Assembly (NCBI GenBank): GCA_030841085.1
Contig: JAVEDP010000022.1
Location: 248,001-312,000 of the forward strand
Source of the DNA: Pyrinomonadaceae bacterium
GTDB lineage: Bacteria; Acidobacteriota; Blastocatellia; Pyrinomonadales; Pyrinomonadaceae
Direction: 5' to 3'
DNA length: 64,000 bases
Under the pieces are notes generated by a model, which did not search any database, had not been told where the DNA came from, and saw only the letters and a list, made by a program, of their open reading frames with translations. Positions 1-9,771 of this stretch are shown piece after piece. Within the stretch, counting starts at the first letter, position 1; the number at the start of each line of letters is the position of its first letter. Made by a program: the position numbers and the translations under genes.

Positions 1-1019
1 TCAAAGGCGACTGCGCCTTCGCCGATCACGTTCAAAAACTCCAGCAGGTACTGCGCGTTGAAACCGATGTCAGTTTCCTCGCCGCTGTAGTCGGCCTGAA
101 TCGTTTCGCTTGCCTCGCCTTCTTCCGCATTCTGTGAACTGATCACCAATTGATTCGGTTCTAGATGGAAGCGAATCGCATGCGAACGTTCATCCGACAT
201 GAGCGCTACTCGCCTTACTGCCGAATTCAACTGTCCACAGTCGAACTGGACTGATTTGTCATTATTCTTGGGCATCACCATGTCGTAATTCGGAAACTGA
301 CCGTACAACATGCGCGAAACCAAAAGCCGCGGTCCGACGTCGAAGAAGATGTGATTATTATCAAGACCCAGGCTGATTTCACCTTCAAAGCCGGCAGTTA
401 GTTTTGTCAATTCTGCTAAGGTTTTTCGCGGAATCAGCGTGTCGATAGCTTCACTATTGTCCTTTGAAACGCCTTTTCGTTCCACGTAGGCCAGCCGGTG
501 TCCGTCGGTCGTGACCATCTTTGCACCGGTGTCATCCATGATGAACTTCGCGCCGGAAAGCGTATAACGCGACTCTTCCTGTGTGATTGCAAAAATTGTC
601 TTATCGATAAACGACTTGATGATCTCGGCTGACAGTTTGGTCGGTGTTGATTTGGAGGAAGGCACCTCGGGAAACGCGTCGCGCGCCACGCCGACCATCT
701 TGAATTTTGTCTTGTCGCAGGTAACGGTTACCCAATCGTTGCTTTCTTTTTTGAAAGTTACGGGCGCATCAGGCAGCAAACGCGCTATCTCAAAAAGTTT
801 TCTGGCTTGCACGCAGATAGAGCCGGCCGTTGAAACCTCAGCGTCCATGTCACAACGAATCGTGACGTCGAGATCGGTTCCTGTAAGCCGAATATTGTTT
901 TCGCCGACAGACTCAATGAGAATGTTCGACAGGACAGGGATAGTGTTTTTCTTTTCCACTACGCCCTGCACGTACGCCAGTTCTCTTTGCAGATTCTGTT
1001 TGCTAACCACGAATTGCAT
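1..1019 (-). CDS. dnaN: DNA polymerase III sliding clamp, 3' end outside window
   Basis: Beta clamp that tethers the replicative polymerase to DNA. The minus-strand reading frame from 1019 begins MQFVVSKQNLQREL, the usual clamp N-terminus, and is still open at base 1, where it reads IGFNAQYLLEFLNVIGEGA, close to the family C-terminus; about 30 residues are missing. The start at 1019 has AAGGAG six bases upstream. A second in-frame start at 1058 also has a good GAGGAG six bases upstream and would add 13 residues (MAVSEGAKLKES); I prefer 1019 because known clamps start there. It follows dnaA on the same strand, the common dnaA-dnaN order. Confidence 0.95.
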   Translation of the reverse strand, partial: MQFVVSKQNLQRELAYVQGVVEKKNTIPVLSNILIESVGENNIRLTGTDLDVTIRCDMDAEVSTAGSICVQARKLFEIARLLPDAPVTFKKESNDWVTVTCDKTKFKMVGVARDAFPEVPSSKSTPTKLSAEIIKSFIDKTIFAITQEESRYTLSGAKFIMDDTGAKMVTTDGHRLAYVERKGVSKDNSEAIDTLIPRKTLAELTKLTAGFEGEISLGLDNNHIFFDVGPRLLVSRMLYGQFPNYDMVMPKNNDKSVQFDCGQLNSAVRRVALMSDERSHAIRFHLEPNQLVISSQNAEEGEASETIQADYSGEETDIGFNAQYLLEFLNVIGEGAVAF

Positions 1020-1363
1020 GTTCGACTCCTTAAGCTTTGCGCCTTCACTTACAGCCATAAATTTCTCCTCGACATTTTCTGTCTCTACCTAACACAAACA
1101 TTATATATATTTCCAGTAGTAGCAGTAGGGCCTGTTGATTTGTGGAAAACAGATTTCTAAACCAATCGATAACTGCTCGAACCGGTGTTGATAAGCAAGT
1201 GGAAGCTCTTGCAGAAATCAACAACGCTGTAGAAAAGTTTTCGCGCTACAAACTTATTCTAGTCTTTCACAAGCACGTTCTCAAACAACCTGAGGAATGC
1301 AAGATATTAGGTAAATTTGGTGCGCCTTTCAGGACTAAATCAATGAATCGGTTTGTGGAAAAA
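1020..1363. other. Candidate oriC between dnaA and dnaN
   Basis: Gap between dnaA and dnaN. It holds three DnaA-box-like 9-mers read on the plus strand: TGTGGAAAA at 1141-1149, TGTTGATAA at 1186-1194 and TGTGGAAAA at 1354-1362, each one mismatch from TGTGGATAA. A short AT-rich run lies at about 1094-1112. The dnaN ribosome-binding sites are at its left edge. No gene is evident. Origin assignment is inferred from position and boxes; the dnaA-rpmH gap is a competing candidate. Confidence 0.5.
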
Positions 1364-2779
1364 CTACTTTTGTAGACTCTCAGCCAGATCGAGCAATAGT
1401 CTTTGAAAAGTCGAATCACTTGCCGCCATTGACTGAATCTTTTCGAACGAATGAATCACCGTTGTGTGGTGCTTGCCGCCGAAAGCCCTGCCGATTTCCG
1501 GATAGCTTCGGTTCGTCAGTCGCTTGCAAAGGTACATAGCAATCTGACGAGGAAAAGCGAATTGGCGCGAATTGTTTTTCGCAACCAACTGTTCGACTGA
1601 AAGCTTGTAAGCTGCCGCCACAGACTTTTGAATTTGAGGGATTGTTACCAAGCCTGGCTCTTCGTCACTGGCTATGTTTCTTATCGCGTCCCGGGCCAAA
1701 TCCTCATTGATCGGAATGCCGCGCAACGAAGATATAGCTAGCAATCTGATCAGCGATCCTTCTAATTCCCGCACGTTGTTTTTAACGCGGGTGGCGATAA
1801 AGAGCGCGACTTCATCGGGAATCGCGACTCCCATGGTTTCAGCTTTTCTTTTGAGAATTGCCACCTTCGTCTCTAAATCAGGCGGCTCAAGGTCAGCAAT
1901 CAGTCCCCATTCGAACCGCGAATGTAGTCTTTCTTCAAGCGTAGGTATTTCGCGCGGTGGGCAGTCCGAGCTAATCACAATCTGCTTCTGTTGTTCATAT
2001 AGAGCGTTGAAAGTATGAAAGAACTCTTCCTGGGTACGTTCCTTCCCGGCCATGAATTGAATGTCATCAATCAACAACACATCGACTGAGCGATATTTTT
2101 CTCTGAAGCTCGGGGTCTTATCGAATCGAATCGCATTGATCAACTCGTTCATGAACCGCTCAGACGACAGATAAAGGAGCGTCAGATGCGGATTACGCTG
2201 TTTGATTGCGTGACCGCAAGCGTGCATAAGGTGTGTCTTGCCCAGACCTACACCGCCGTAAAGGTAAAGCGGATTGTAAGTCTTGCCGGGAGCCTGGGCC
2301 ACGGCCAGCGAAGCAGCGTGCGCAAACTGATTGCAGGACCCGACTACAAAACTTTCAAACGTGTACTTTGCATTCAATGCCGGATCGAGTGCCGACTCTG
2401 ACGTCTGCGAAAAAGAATCTGGCACAGCTTGCGGTAGTGGTGATGTTTGAACAGATCTAGCGACGGCAGTGCCGGTTCCGAAAGAATTAGGTTCCGAGCC
2501 TGGCGCGGTGCTCGAAGCTTCATCAGGCAAAATCCAGTCAACCGAATAACCAGGCAGATTTAGTTCGCCAAATGATTGATCGATTAGGTTTGCATAATGA
2601 ACAGTTACCCAATCGCGAACCGCGGGATTGGGAGCGCGCAGCCGAATGACGTGGCGATTATTGTCGATGCCTTCAAAGCGAATGGGATTAAACCAAGTCT
2701 CAAAACTCTCGCCTTGTAGTTTCGTTTTTATAGAGCCGAGGATGTCGTCCCAGAGGGCGGTTTGCTGGAGGTCAAGCAT
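1364..2779 (-). CDS. dnaA: Chromosomal replication initiator DnaA
   Basis: Binds DnaA boxes at oriC, melts the origin and loads the replicative helicase. At 471 residues it is the normal length. The domain order is visible: an N-terminal oligomerisation domain (about 1-85, with FETWFNPIRF), a variable linker, the AAA+ ATPase with Walker A GGVGLGKTHL and Walker B VLLIDDIQF, and a C-terminal helix-turn-helix ending in the signature GGKHHTTVIHS that contacts DnaA boxes. It starts the dnaA-dnaN minus-strand pair, divergent from rpmH. Autoregulation through the boxes on either side is likely from family knowledge. Confidence 0.98.
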   Translation of the reverse strand: MLDLQQTALWDDILGSIKTKLQGESFETWFNPIRFEGIDNNRHVIRLRAPNPAVRDWVTVHYANLIDQSFGELNLPGYSVDWILPDEASSTAPGSEPNSFGTGTAVARSVQTSPLPQAVPDSFSQTSESALDPALNAKYTFESFVVGSCNQFAHAASLAVAQAPGKTYNPLYLYGGVGLGKTHLMHACGHAIKQRNPHLTLLYLSSERFMNELINAIRFDKTPSFREKYRSVDVLLIDDIQFMAGKERTQEEFFHTFNALYEQQKQIVISSDCPPREIPTLEERLHSRFEWGLIADLEPPDLETKVAILKRKAETMGVAIPDEVALFIATRVKNNVRELEGSLIRLLAISSLRGIPINEDLARDAIRNIASDEEPGLVTIPQIQKSVAAAYKLSVEQLVAKNNSRQFAFPRQIAMYLCKRLTNRSYPEIGRAFGGKHHTTVIHSFEKIQSMAASDSTFQRLLLDLAESLQK

Positions 2780-2900
2780 TGGAGCAATTAAGGAATCCGT
2801 GAACTAAAGACATCAATGGTCCGATCTTCGAACTCTCCTGATCTGAGTCGAATTGAGATCCCTACGGTCGTCTTGGATCCGCAGGCAACGCGCGCTGGTG

Positions 2901-2933
2901 TTATCCACAGGGTTTTCCTCACTTTGTGGAAAA
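2901..2933. promoter_or_regulatory. DnaA-box pair in dnaA-rpmH gap
   Basis: A perfect DnaA box TTATCCACA at 2901-2909 and an oppositely oriented TGTGGAAAA at 2925-2933 lie 120-150 bases upstream of dnaA. They could be part of oriC or an autoregulatory site for dnaA. The rest of the 2780-3261 gap shows no convincing gene apart from the rpmH promoter and leader. Confidence 0.6.
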
Positions 2934-3198
2934 CCAACACAGCTTAAAGTAAAGCTTTAAGCTTATTCCTATCAATGACTTACGGGGTAAACCGGAACCG
3001 GGCGGAGACTAACATAGAGGGTCGCCGAGAGGCAAGAAAGCGGACATTATAAAACACCTGGCGAGTACTAAACGGTGAGCGCCTTTGCCTTTAACGAAGA
3101 TTCACCTTGGCCTCAAAACGCTTCCGAGGAAGTTGAGCCTGCGGCAAAGACATGAGATGCCGCTTGCTTGCTGGCATTGCGGTTTTAGTGCTCCTTTC

Positions 3199-3228
3199 TT
3201 GACAGACTGTCTTTCCGAAAGCTAGTCT
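3199..3228 (+). promoter_or_regulatory. Putative rpmH-operon promoter
   Basis: TTGACA at 3199-3204, an 18-base spacer and a weak -10 (TAGTCT, 3223-3228), about 35 bases before the rpmH start. The -35 matches the sigma-70 consensus perfectly; the -10 is poor, so this is a prediction only. Confidence 0.4.
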
Positions 3229-3261
3229 TACCCTTTTCTTTAGGCGGGAGAATTTGTAACT

Positions 3262-3408
3262 ATGTCGAAGCGAACGTTTCAACCGAACAACCGGCGCCGC
3301 GCAAAGACGCACGGGTTCCGCGCGAGAATGGCAACCAAGGCTGGCAGGCTGGTCTTAAAGCGTCGCCGCGCCAAAGGCCGTCGTCGTCTGACTCCTTCAC
3401 ATTATTAA
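3262..3408 (+). CDS. rpmH: 50S ribosomal protein L34
   Basis: Small basic protein of the large ribosomal subunit, 48 residues. It starts [19 protein letters not shown] and continues with the family-typical [10 protein letters not shown] stretch and a basic tail ending PSHY. The conserved rpmH-rnpA-yidD-yidC-jag-mnmE-mnmG order follows, so it opens the classical origin-proximal operon. Confidence 0.97.
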   Translation: MSKRTFQPNNRRRAKTHGFRARMATKAGRLVLKRRRAKGRRRLTPSHY

Positions 3409-3416
3409 AACCGTTC

Positions 3417-3770
3417 ATGACCGAGTACCTGCGGGGCAGTCGCGATTTCCAGAAGGTTTATCGCAACGGTAAGCGTTACGACGGGACATTGATGACAGCT
3501 TTTGTTTTGCCAAACAAGCTGTCGCAAAACAGGTTTGGAATCACTGCTTCGCGTAAAGCTGTAGGCAACGCGGTTCTCAGAAACAGGGCGCGCCGCTTGC
3601 TTAAAGAAACTTTTCGCTTGAAGAAGTCGTCGTTGTCGGATTTACAGGAAAGATACGATTGGGTAGTGAATGCCAAGCGCAGACTGCCCTCGTTTAAGTT
3701 GAACGCAACGGTTGAAGAATTCGAGAAGTTACTGTCAAGAATCGCGCAGCAGGAAAGCGATAAGTCGTAA
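3417..3770 (+). CDS. rnpA: Ribonuclease P protein component
   Basis: Protein subunit of RNase P, which matures the 5' ends of tRNAs. At 117 residues it is the usual size. Visible family marks are [16 protein letters not shown] near the N-terminus, the [20 protein letters not shown] block (the RNR motif that contacts the catalytic RNA) and RLLKETFR. It starts eight bases after the rpmH stop, so the two are co-transcribed. Confidence 0.97.
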   Translation: MTEYLRGSRDFQKVYRNGKRYDGTLMTAFVLPNKLSQNRFGITASRKAVGNAVLRNRARRLLKETFRLKKSSLSDLQERYDWVVNAKRRLPSFKLNATVEEFEKLLSRIAQQESDKS

Positions 3771-3784
3771 TACGGAACGCTGAC

Positions 3785-3994
3785 GTGAAGTCGTTATTAA
3801 TCGCATTACTTAGGTCGTATAAAAACTTCGTTTCTCCATTTCTTCCACCCGCTTGCAGATTCTTCCCAACATGTTCCGAATATGCAGCTGAAGCGATTGG
3901 CCGGTATGGCGCAGTACGTGGGACGGCACTCGCTTTGCGCAGATTGCTGCGTTGTCACCCTTTCAGCGCTGGTGGCTATGATCCGGTAAAATAG
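3785..3994 (+). CDS. yidD: Membrane protein insertion efficiency factor YidD
   Basis: Small membrane-associated helper for YidC-dependent insertion, 69 residues, GTG start. The family signature is present: [20 protein letters not shown] followed by [15 protein letters not shown] and a C-terminal [13 protein letters not shown]. It sits between rnpA and yidC as in most bacteria. Confidence 0.95.
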   Translation: MKSLLIALLRSYKNFVSPFLPPACRFFPTCSEYAAEAIGRYGAVRGTALALRRLLRCHPFSAGGYDPVK

Positions 3995-4034
3995 CCGGAC
4001 CCGAGCCTGAGCAATACGTGCGTCCCTAAATTCA

Positions 4035-5852
4035 ATGCAACAAAAACGACTAGTAATCGCACTGCTGATTTCGACGGCAATACTTTTTCTGTGGACCTAT
4101 CTTATTCCCGTAAAGCCGCCACAGCAAACGTCGCCTGCTCCTCAACCGGGTTCATCTTCAACTCCTTTGCCGACCAGTTCTGCGACGCCGGCGCCAACTG
4201 GAACGATCGCCACGAACACGCCGGTTAACACCGCACCACATCGAATCGTTTCGGTAAAGACTCCGCTTTATGAGGCGAAAATCGATAGTGAGGGGGCGGC
4301 GGCGGTCAGTTGGATAATCAAAAAGAATAAGGATAGCGGCCGCGATATCTATTCGGTGGCTGGCGATCAAAAGGCGCGCATGCCGCTGGAACTTATTTCA
4401 CCAAAGGGGTTGGAACGGCAGCCGCGTGAAGCCCCACTGCAATTAATTACCGGTGACGCGGCGATTGATGCTCTTTTAATTTCCGCAAATTATTCGATAA
4501 CCGGGGACGATTCTGCGAACTCTGGTGCGGAGTTTCTTTTGCAGCCCGGTGAAAAAAGACGTCTTGAGTTTGCTCTCGTAGATCCAGGCACCGGCTTAAA
4601 TGTCTCCAAGGTAATGATCTTCGATGGCGACGATTACAGCGTCGACCTGCAGATAACAATCAAACGCGGCGATCAAATTGTACCGCAAGCAAGATTAAGA
4701 GTAGGACCAAGCATCGGTGACCAGGGCGTCAAAAAGTATTCGTTTTATTCTGTAGCTCCGGAAGCGGTAGTTGCACAAGCCGACAAAGTACAGCGTCACC
4801 AAGCTCATGCAATCAACGAGAATAAGAATAGTCCTGATCGCATGTCGATTGCGGGTCCGGTCGATTGGGCGGGCGTCGGCGATACTTATTTTGCTATGGT
4901 CGCGGTGCCCTCGAAGCGCGTTGAAGGGCTCGAACTTCATACTGCGCAATACGACTTCACCGCCAACGGTAAGCCGGAAAAACGCTACCTGACGTCAGCA
5001 TGGGTGCCGGTTCCTACCGATGGTGCCCACACGATTGTTTACACAGGTCCTAAAGATCATTACTTACTAACTCAAGCGAGTTCAAACCTTAGTCAACTGG
5101 TGGGGCGAAACATCGACCTCGAAGGGTTGATTGATTACGGCTGGTTTAGTTGGTTGTCCAGGCCACTTGCCGTACCAATTCTGAGATCGATTAAGTGGTT
5201 AAGACAGCTGACCAACAGCTATGGCATTGCGATCATTCTCTTTACGATTGTGATTTACTCGCTGTTCTTTCCGCTGAAGTGGCGCTCGTCCAAATCCATG
5301 AAGAAGGCGCAGAAGTTGGCGCCGAAGATGAAGGAGCTTCAGGAAAAGATCAAGGGGTTGAAACCGAATGACCCGCGCTTGAAAGAGTTGCAGGTCGAGC
5401 AGTTGCGGCTGATGAAAGAAGGCAATCCACTCGGTGGTTGTTTGCCGCTGCTGATTCAAATGCCTTTTCTGTTTGCGCTTTATCGGGCCATCACAATCTC
5501 GCTTGATTTCCGCCAGGCGACCTTTTTGTGGTTGCCGGATCTTTCCGCTGGGGATCCCTATCACATTCTCGAAGTAATGATGGCCGGCACGATGATCACG
5601 TTGCAACTGATTACGCCGGCTCCTTCCGCGGATCCGTTGCAACGTAAAATGATGGCTATAGGCATGCCGGTGTTCATGCTTTACGTACTTTGGGGCGCGC
5701 CCTCAGGCCTGTTACTCTACTGGCTAGTCGGCAACATTGTAGGATTTGCGCAGCAGTTCATTATTAATCGCATGACGAAAGAGGACGACGAGCAACCGCC
5801 CGTTAGCTTGACCGCCAAAAAGCGAGCCATGCCCAAGCCGTCCCAAGCTTAG
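4035..5852 (+). CDS. yidC: Membrane protein insertase YidC
   Basis: Inserts proteins into the inner membrane alone or with SecYEG. The 605-residue length is that of the Gram-negative type: N-terminal membrane anchor ([20 protein letters not shown]), a Pro/Thr-rich linker, a large periplasmic beta domain (about 70-340), then the conserved insertase core from about residue 370 with [20 protein letters not shown], the charged cytoplasmic hairpin [19 protein letters not shown] and [20 protein letters not shown]. The large periplasmic domain supports a diderm host. Confidence 0.97.
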   Translation: MQQKRLVIALLISTAILFLWTYLIPVKPPQQTSPAPQPGSSSTPLPTSSATPAPTGTIATNTPVNTAPHRIVSVKTPLYEAKIDSEGAAAVSWIIKKNKDSGRDIYSVAGDQKARMPLELISPKGLERQPREAPLQLITGDAAIDALLISANYSITGDDSANSGAEFLLQPGEKRRLEFALVDPGTGLNVSKVMIFDGDDYSVDLQITIKRGDQIVPQARLRVGPSIGDQGVKKYSFYSVAPEAVVAQADKVQRHQAHAINENKNSPDRMSIAGPVDWAGVGDTYFAMVAVPSKRVEGLELHTAQYDFTANGKPEKRYLTSAWVPVPTDGAHTIVYTGPKDHYLLTQASSNLSQLVGRNIDLEGLIDYGWFSWLSRPLAVPILRSIKWLRQLTNSYGIAIILFTIVIYSLFFPLKWRSSKSMKKAQKLAPKMKELQEKIKGLKPNDPRLKELQVEQLRLMKEGNPLGGCLPLLIQMPFLFALYRAITISLDFRQATFLWLPDLSAGDPYHILEVMMAGTMITLQLITPAPSADPLQRKMMAIGMPVFMLYVLWGAPSGLLLYWLVGNIVGFAQQFIINRMTKEDDEQPPVSLTAKKRAMPKPSQA

Positions 5853-5867
5853 TCGACTGAAGTTTTT

Positions 5868-6323
5868 ATGGAAGAAAACTGCACTAACGCCGCGAAATTC
5901 CTCGAGTCGGTCTTCGAGAGTGCTGGTTTAATTTTGCGTGTCACCTCCCAGGAAAATCCGACGGAGTGCTTGATGGATATAAGCGGAGTGGACTCGGAGC
6001 TGCTGCAAGCCGAGGGTGGCGAACTGCTTTTGGCTCTGCAGCATTTGCTGAACCAGGCATTCGGTCGCACGGCGCCAGAAGGACAACGAATCGTTTGCGA
6101 TGTCGAAGGTTTTCGGGCGACACGCGAGGCTGAACTTCGCGCTATGGCCAATCTTGCAGCCGCGCGCGTGCGTGAGAATCGTGCGCCCTTCGTTTTTGGG
6201 GAGATGAATGCCAGCGAGCGCCGCGTAATTCATCTCACGCTCGCAGAATGTGAAGACCTCTACACCGAATCAGTTGGCGAGGGCTATGCTCGCAAGCTGA
6301 GAGTTGCGTTAAAATCCTCCTAA
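5868..6323 (+). CDS. jag: R3H-domain protein of the Jag/KhpB family
   Basis: Probable RNA-binding protein encoded after yidC. The 151 residues contain a KH-like middle part and a C-terminal R3H domain (about 85-150) with the typical RATREAELRAMANLAAARV and APFVFGEMNASERRVIHL. The separate N-terminal Jag_N domain found in Firmicutes is absent, which is common elsewhere. It starts 15 bases after yidC. Function in RNA metabolism is by family only. Confidence 0.88.
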   Translation: MEENCTNAAKFLESVFESAGLILRVTSQENPTECLMDISGVDSELLQAEGGELLLALQHLLNQAFGRTAPEGQRIVCDVEGFRATREAELRAMANLAAARVRENRAPFVFGEMNASERRVIHLTLAECEDLYTESVGEGYARKLRVALKSS

Positions 6324-6368
6324 CAATTCTTTAGCAGTCCCCTTTTATCCGCGGCTGGTGGTAACGCG

Positions 6369-7712
6369 ATGGATACGATAGTCGCATTGTCTACTCCACC
6401 CGGTCGCAGCGCGATCGGAGTGGTCCGGTTGAGTGGCCCAGCGTCGTTGCAAATTCTGCGCGCCCTCGTTCAGCAAGATTTGTTTGCGCCCGAGCCGAAC
6501 CGCGTAGTCTTGAAAAGCTTGTTGGTTGACGAAGGCGTGCTGGATCAGTGCCTGGTGACTTACTTCCAGGCACCGCATTCCTTCACTGGCGAAGACATGG
6601 TCGAGATCAGTTGCCACGGTTCGCCAGTCGTGCTCCGTCAGTTAATCGATCTAATCCAAAGTCATGAAGCACGTCTGGCCGAGCCAGGTGAATTCACTTT
6701 ACGTTCTTGCCGCAACGGAAAGATGAATCTCAGTCAGGCTGAAGCTATTCGCGATCTGATAAACGCGCAGACCCAAGCCGCCGCGGTCCAGGCAACGCGA
6801 CAATTGAGCGGTGAGTTGGCCCAGGCGCTGCAACCGAGCAAGCATGAGCTGATCCGGGTGATTGTCACACTCGAGTCGGCAATAGAATTTGTCGAAGATG
6901 ACTTGCCGGCGGTTCAGCTTGATGACATCAAAGAAACAATTGACCGGATCATCGCGGACGTTGCAAATCTCGCTGAAACTTACAGGGCCGGACACCTCCT
7001 TCGCGACGGTCTGAGAGTGGCTATAGTTGGCCGCCCGAACGTCGGTAAGTCTAGTCTTTTCAATAGGTTACTGATGTTTGAGCGAGCCATCGTAACCGAC
7101 GTTGCAGGTACTACACGCGACAGCTTAACCGAGTCCATAAGCCTTCAAGGCATACCGGTTTCGTTGACGGATACTGCTGGATTCAGAGAAGCTGGTGACA
7201 AAATTGAAGCGATCGGTATCGAACGCACGCGCCGCGCGATGGCTGACGCGGATCTGCTGGTGCTAGTCATCGATGGATCTTGTTCGCTGCGGGAAGAAGA
7301 TCAGCAAATTTTGGAGGCCGCTCGAGAGCATCCGTTCGTCGTGGCAATAAACAAGACTGACTTGCCACAGGTGACGGCGGGAAAGAATTTGAATGGCGCG
7401 CAGGTGGTCCATGTATCCGCGTTGACTGACGAAGGAATTCCGCAACTGACGGCTGCTATACTGGAGCCATTCAGCTCGCTGGATTCAGCAAGCGTGGGCC
7501 TGCTAATAACCGACAGTCGGCATCACGATTTGCTGATCCGGGCAAAGAATTCGTTGGCGGCGGCGTCTCGCTCAATGGACCAGGGAGCAGGCGAAGAGAT
7601 TGTAGTTGCTGATCTGCATAACGCGCTGAGATTCTTGGGAGCAATTACCGGTGAGACTACCAGCGAGCAGATCCTTGGCGAGATTTTTAGTACCTTTTGT
7701 ATAGGTAAATAA
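6369..7712 (+). CDS. mnmE: tRNA uridine-5-carboxymethylaminomethyl GTPase MnmE
   Basis: With MnmG it installs the cmnm5 modification on wobble uridine 34 of tRNAs. The 447 residues show the N-terminal folate-binding domain (TPPGRSAIGVVRLSGP), the helical domain, the inserted G domain with P-loop GRPNVGKSSLFNRL, G2/G3 (TTRDS, DTAGFR) and G4 NKTD, and the C-terminal FCIGK whose cysteine is conserved. It ends two bases before mnmG, so the two subunits are translated from one message. Confidence 0.97.
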   Translation: MDTIVALSTPPGRSAIGVVRLSGPASLQILRALVQQDLFAPEPNRVVLKSLLVDEGVLDQCLVTYFQAPHSFTGEDMVEISCHGSPVVLRQLIDLIQSHEARLAEPGEFTLRSCRNGKMNLSQAEAIRDLINAQTQAAAVQATRQLSGELAQALQPSKHELIRVIVTLESAIEFVEDDLPAVQLDDIKETIDRIIADVANLAETYRAGHLLRDGLRVAIVGRPNVGKSSLFNRLLMFERAIVTDVAGTTRDSLTESISLQGIPVSLTDTAGFREAGDKIEAIGIERTRRAMADADLLVLVIDGSCSLREEDQQILEAAREHPFVVAINKTDLPQVTAGKNLNGAQVVHVSALTDEGIPQLTAAILEPFSSLDSASVGLLITDSRHHDLLIRAKNSLAAASRSMDQGAGEEIVVADLHNALRFLGAITGETTSEQILGEIFSTFCIGK

Positions 7713-7714
7713 TC

Positions 7715-9592
7715 ATGGTTTTCGATGAGACATTTGACGTGTTGGTTATCGGGGGCGGGCATGCGGGCTGTGAAGCTGCGTCCGCTTCGGCGCGCCTTGG
7801 TGCGACCACGGCATTGCTTACATTAAATCTGGATCTGATTGGTCAGATGTCTTGCAATCCGGCGATTGGTGGGATAGCCAAAGGACATTTGGTTCGGGAG
7901 ATAGACGCGCTGGGTGGAATCATGGGTCGCGTGATCGACCGCACCGGCATTCAGTTTCGTTTGTTGAATCGATCGCGTGGACCGGCGGTTCAGTCACCGC
8001 GGGCGCAGGCTGATCGCGCTCTCTATCGTTTGGAGATGCGAAATACCCTGGAGAACACGCCAAACCTGTCGTTGCGACAAGGTATGGTCGTGGATCTGTT
8101 GACTCCGAATAACACGGTGAGCGGCGTTGTAATGCAGGACGGAAGACGGATTGGCGCCAAAGCCGTGGTTATTGCCGCCGGGACGTTTCTGAATGGATTG
8201 ATACACACCGGGCGCACTACCTATACGGCCGGCCGGGCGGGCGAGCCGGCTTCAGTAGAATTGGCCGAAACGTTGAAGCGGTTAGGCTTGCCGGTTGGTC
8301 GGTTAAAGACTGGAACGCCGCCCAGGCTGGACGGCAGAACGATAAATTGGGAAGCGTTCCAGCGCCAGCGCCAGCAGGCTGATGAGCGGCCAGTCGCCTT
8401 CTCGTTTTCGACTGACAAGATCGAGCAGCCGCAAATCGATTGTTACATCGGGTACACGACTGGCCAGCTCCACGAAAGTATCAGAAAAAATCTTCACGAA
8501 TCGCCGCTTTATTCGGGCCAGATCAAGGGCGTCGGCCCTCGGTATTGTCCGTCGATCGAGGATAAGGTGGTGAAGTTTGCCGACAAGGACCGTCATCAAT
8601 TATTCCTTGAACCAGAAGGCCACGACACAAATGAAGTGTACTTAAACGGGTTCTCGACTTCTCTGCCAGCGGGCCTGCAACAAGAGTTGGTGCGGATGGT
8701 TCCCGGTTTGGAAAATGCAAATATAATCCGGCCGGGCTACGCAATCGAATACGACTATATCGATCCGCGCGAGTTAGGGCCTGATTTACAAGTCCGGCGC
8801 ATCGCTGGCCTCTTCCATGCCGGGCAGGTCAATGGGACAACCGGGTACGAGGAAGCGGCGTGTCAGGGCTTGCTTGCCGGAATTAACGCTGCATTCCTGT
8901 CGCAAGGCCGTCCCCGTTTCGGACTGCGCCGTGAGGAATCGTATATCGGCGTGCTCGTCGATGATTTGATTAGCCAGGGAGTCGACGAACCCTACCGAAT
9001 CTTTACCTCGCGAGCGGAGTACCGCTTGGCTTTCCGCCATGACAATGCCGACGAACGTCTGTCGAAGTATGGTCGCGAAATTGGTTTGGTCGGAGACCGC
9101 GAGTGGGAGCGATTCAACCAGCGGCGGGACCGGATCGCCAAAATAAAGAAGGCGTTGACTGGGACACGAATCCGGAAGAGCGACCCGGCTTACATAGCAC
9201 TAGCGGAGAAGACAGCTCTAAATGGCGTGGACTCAATAAGTTTGGAGGATTTGGCAAAGCGGCCCGGGATGACCTCGGTTCTTATTTCACAGTTGCTGCC
9301 GGCAGAAGCGCGCTTAGCCGGTCCCGTTGAGGACGTCGAATTTGCGCTCTCCGACAACCTTTATTCCGGCTATATCAAGTCCCAGGAAAACGCGATTCAG
9401 CGACTGCACGCGCATGACACACTTCTCATTCCAAGCGGCCTCGACTTCCGAGCAGTTAGCGGGTTATCGCACGAAATGGCCGAGCGGCTCGAGAGAGCTC
9501 AGCCAGTCACCTTCGGAGCCGCGCGTCGAATTCCGGGTCTGACACCGGCCGCCTTGGCCACTTTGCTGGTAAGCGTCAGCGTTAGCGCCTAA
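7715..9592 (+). CDS. mnmG: tRNA uridine-5-carboxymethylaminomethyl enzyme MnmG (GidA)
   Basis: FAD-dependent partner of MnmE. The 625 residues match the family length. The dinucleotide-binding motif VIGGGHAGCEAA is at the N-terminus, followed by NPAIGGIAKGHLVREIDALGG in two adjoining stretches, the FLNG and TGTPPRLDG motifs, and the C-terminal helical domain (DSISLEDLAKRPGM, SGYIKSQE, ARRIPGLTPAALATLL) that contacts MnmE. Last gene of the origin-proximal operon before parS and parAB. Confidence 0.97.
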   Translation: MVFDETFDVLVIGGGHAGCEAASASARLGATTALLTLNLDLIGQMSCNPAIGGIAKGHLVREIDALGGIMGRVIDRTGIQFRLLNRSRGPAVQSPRAQADRALYRLEMRNTLENTPNLSLRQGMVVDLLTPNNTVSGVVMQDGRRIGAKAVVIAAGTFLNGLIHTGRTTYTAGRAGEPASVELAETLKRLGLPVGRLKTGTPPRLDGRTINWEAFQRQRQQADERPVAFSFSTDKIEQPQIDCYIGYTTGQLHESIRKNLHESPLYSGQIKGVGPRYCPSIEDKVVKFADKDRHQLFLEPEGHDTNEVYLNGFSTSLPAGLQQELVRMVPGLENANIIRPGYAIEYDYIDPRELGPDLQVRRIAGLFHAGQVNGTTGYEEAACQGLLAGINAAFLSQGRPRFGLRREESYIGVLVDDLISQGVDEPYRIFTSRAEYRLAFRHDNADERLSKYGREIGLVGDREWERFNQRRDRIAKIKKALTGTRIRKSDPAYIALAEKTALNGVDSISLEDLAKRPGMTSVLISQLLPAEARLAGPVEDVEFALSDNLYSGYIKSQENAIQRLHAHDTLLIPSGLDFRAVSGLSHEMAERLERAQPVTFGAARRIPGLTPAALATLLVSVSVSA

Positions 9593-9599
9593 TCCCCTC

Positions 9600-9670
9600 A
9601 TGTTTCACGTGTCCCCCCTCTTGCTCCGTGGGAAGCGCGTAACACTTTCTCACTGGGACACGTGAAACAT
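9600..9670. promoter_or_regulatory. Paired parS-like sites upstream of parA
   Basis: Two 16-base sites in opposite orientation: ATGTTTCACGTGTCCC at 9600-9615 and its exact reverse complement GGGACACGTGAAACAT at 9655-9670, 39 bases apart. Each contains a perfect half of the widely conserved parS palindrome (TGTTTCACGTGAAACA) with a degenerate outer half. Location just before parAB supports a role as ParB-loading sites. The inverted pair could also form a hairpin ending the mnmG message, but no U-run follows. Confidence 0.75.
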
Positions 9671-9771
9671 TTGGGTGATAAAACGCCAGAAGCCGCAAAT
9701 AATCGAAAGCCCCTCCCGGTTTTATGCTAATTTACGGCCTGGATCCCGTTAAATTGGACTTTCGCACCTCG

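Noticed and set aside
583-1092. 169-residue plus-strand frame opposite dnaN
   Set aside because: Antisense to a conserved gene, no ribosome-binding site or family resemblance.
9600-9670. Inverted repeat as rho-independent terminator of mnmG
   Set aside because: 39-base loop, no U-run, and the arms match parS half-sites next to parAB.
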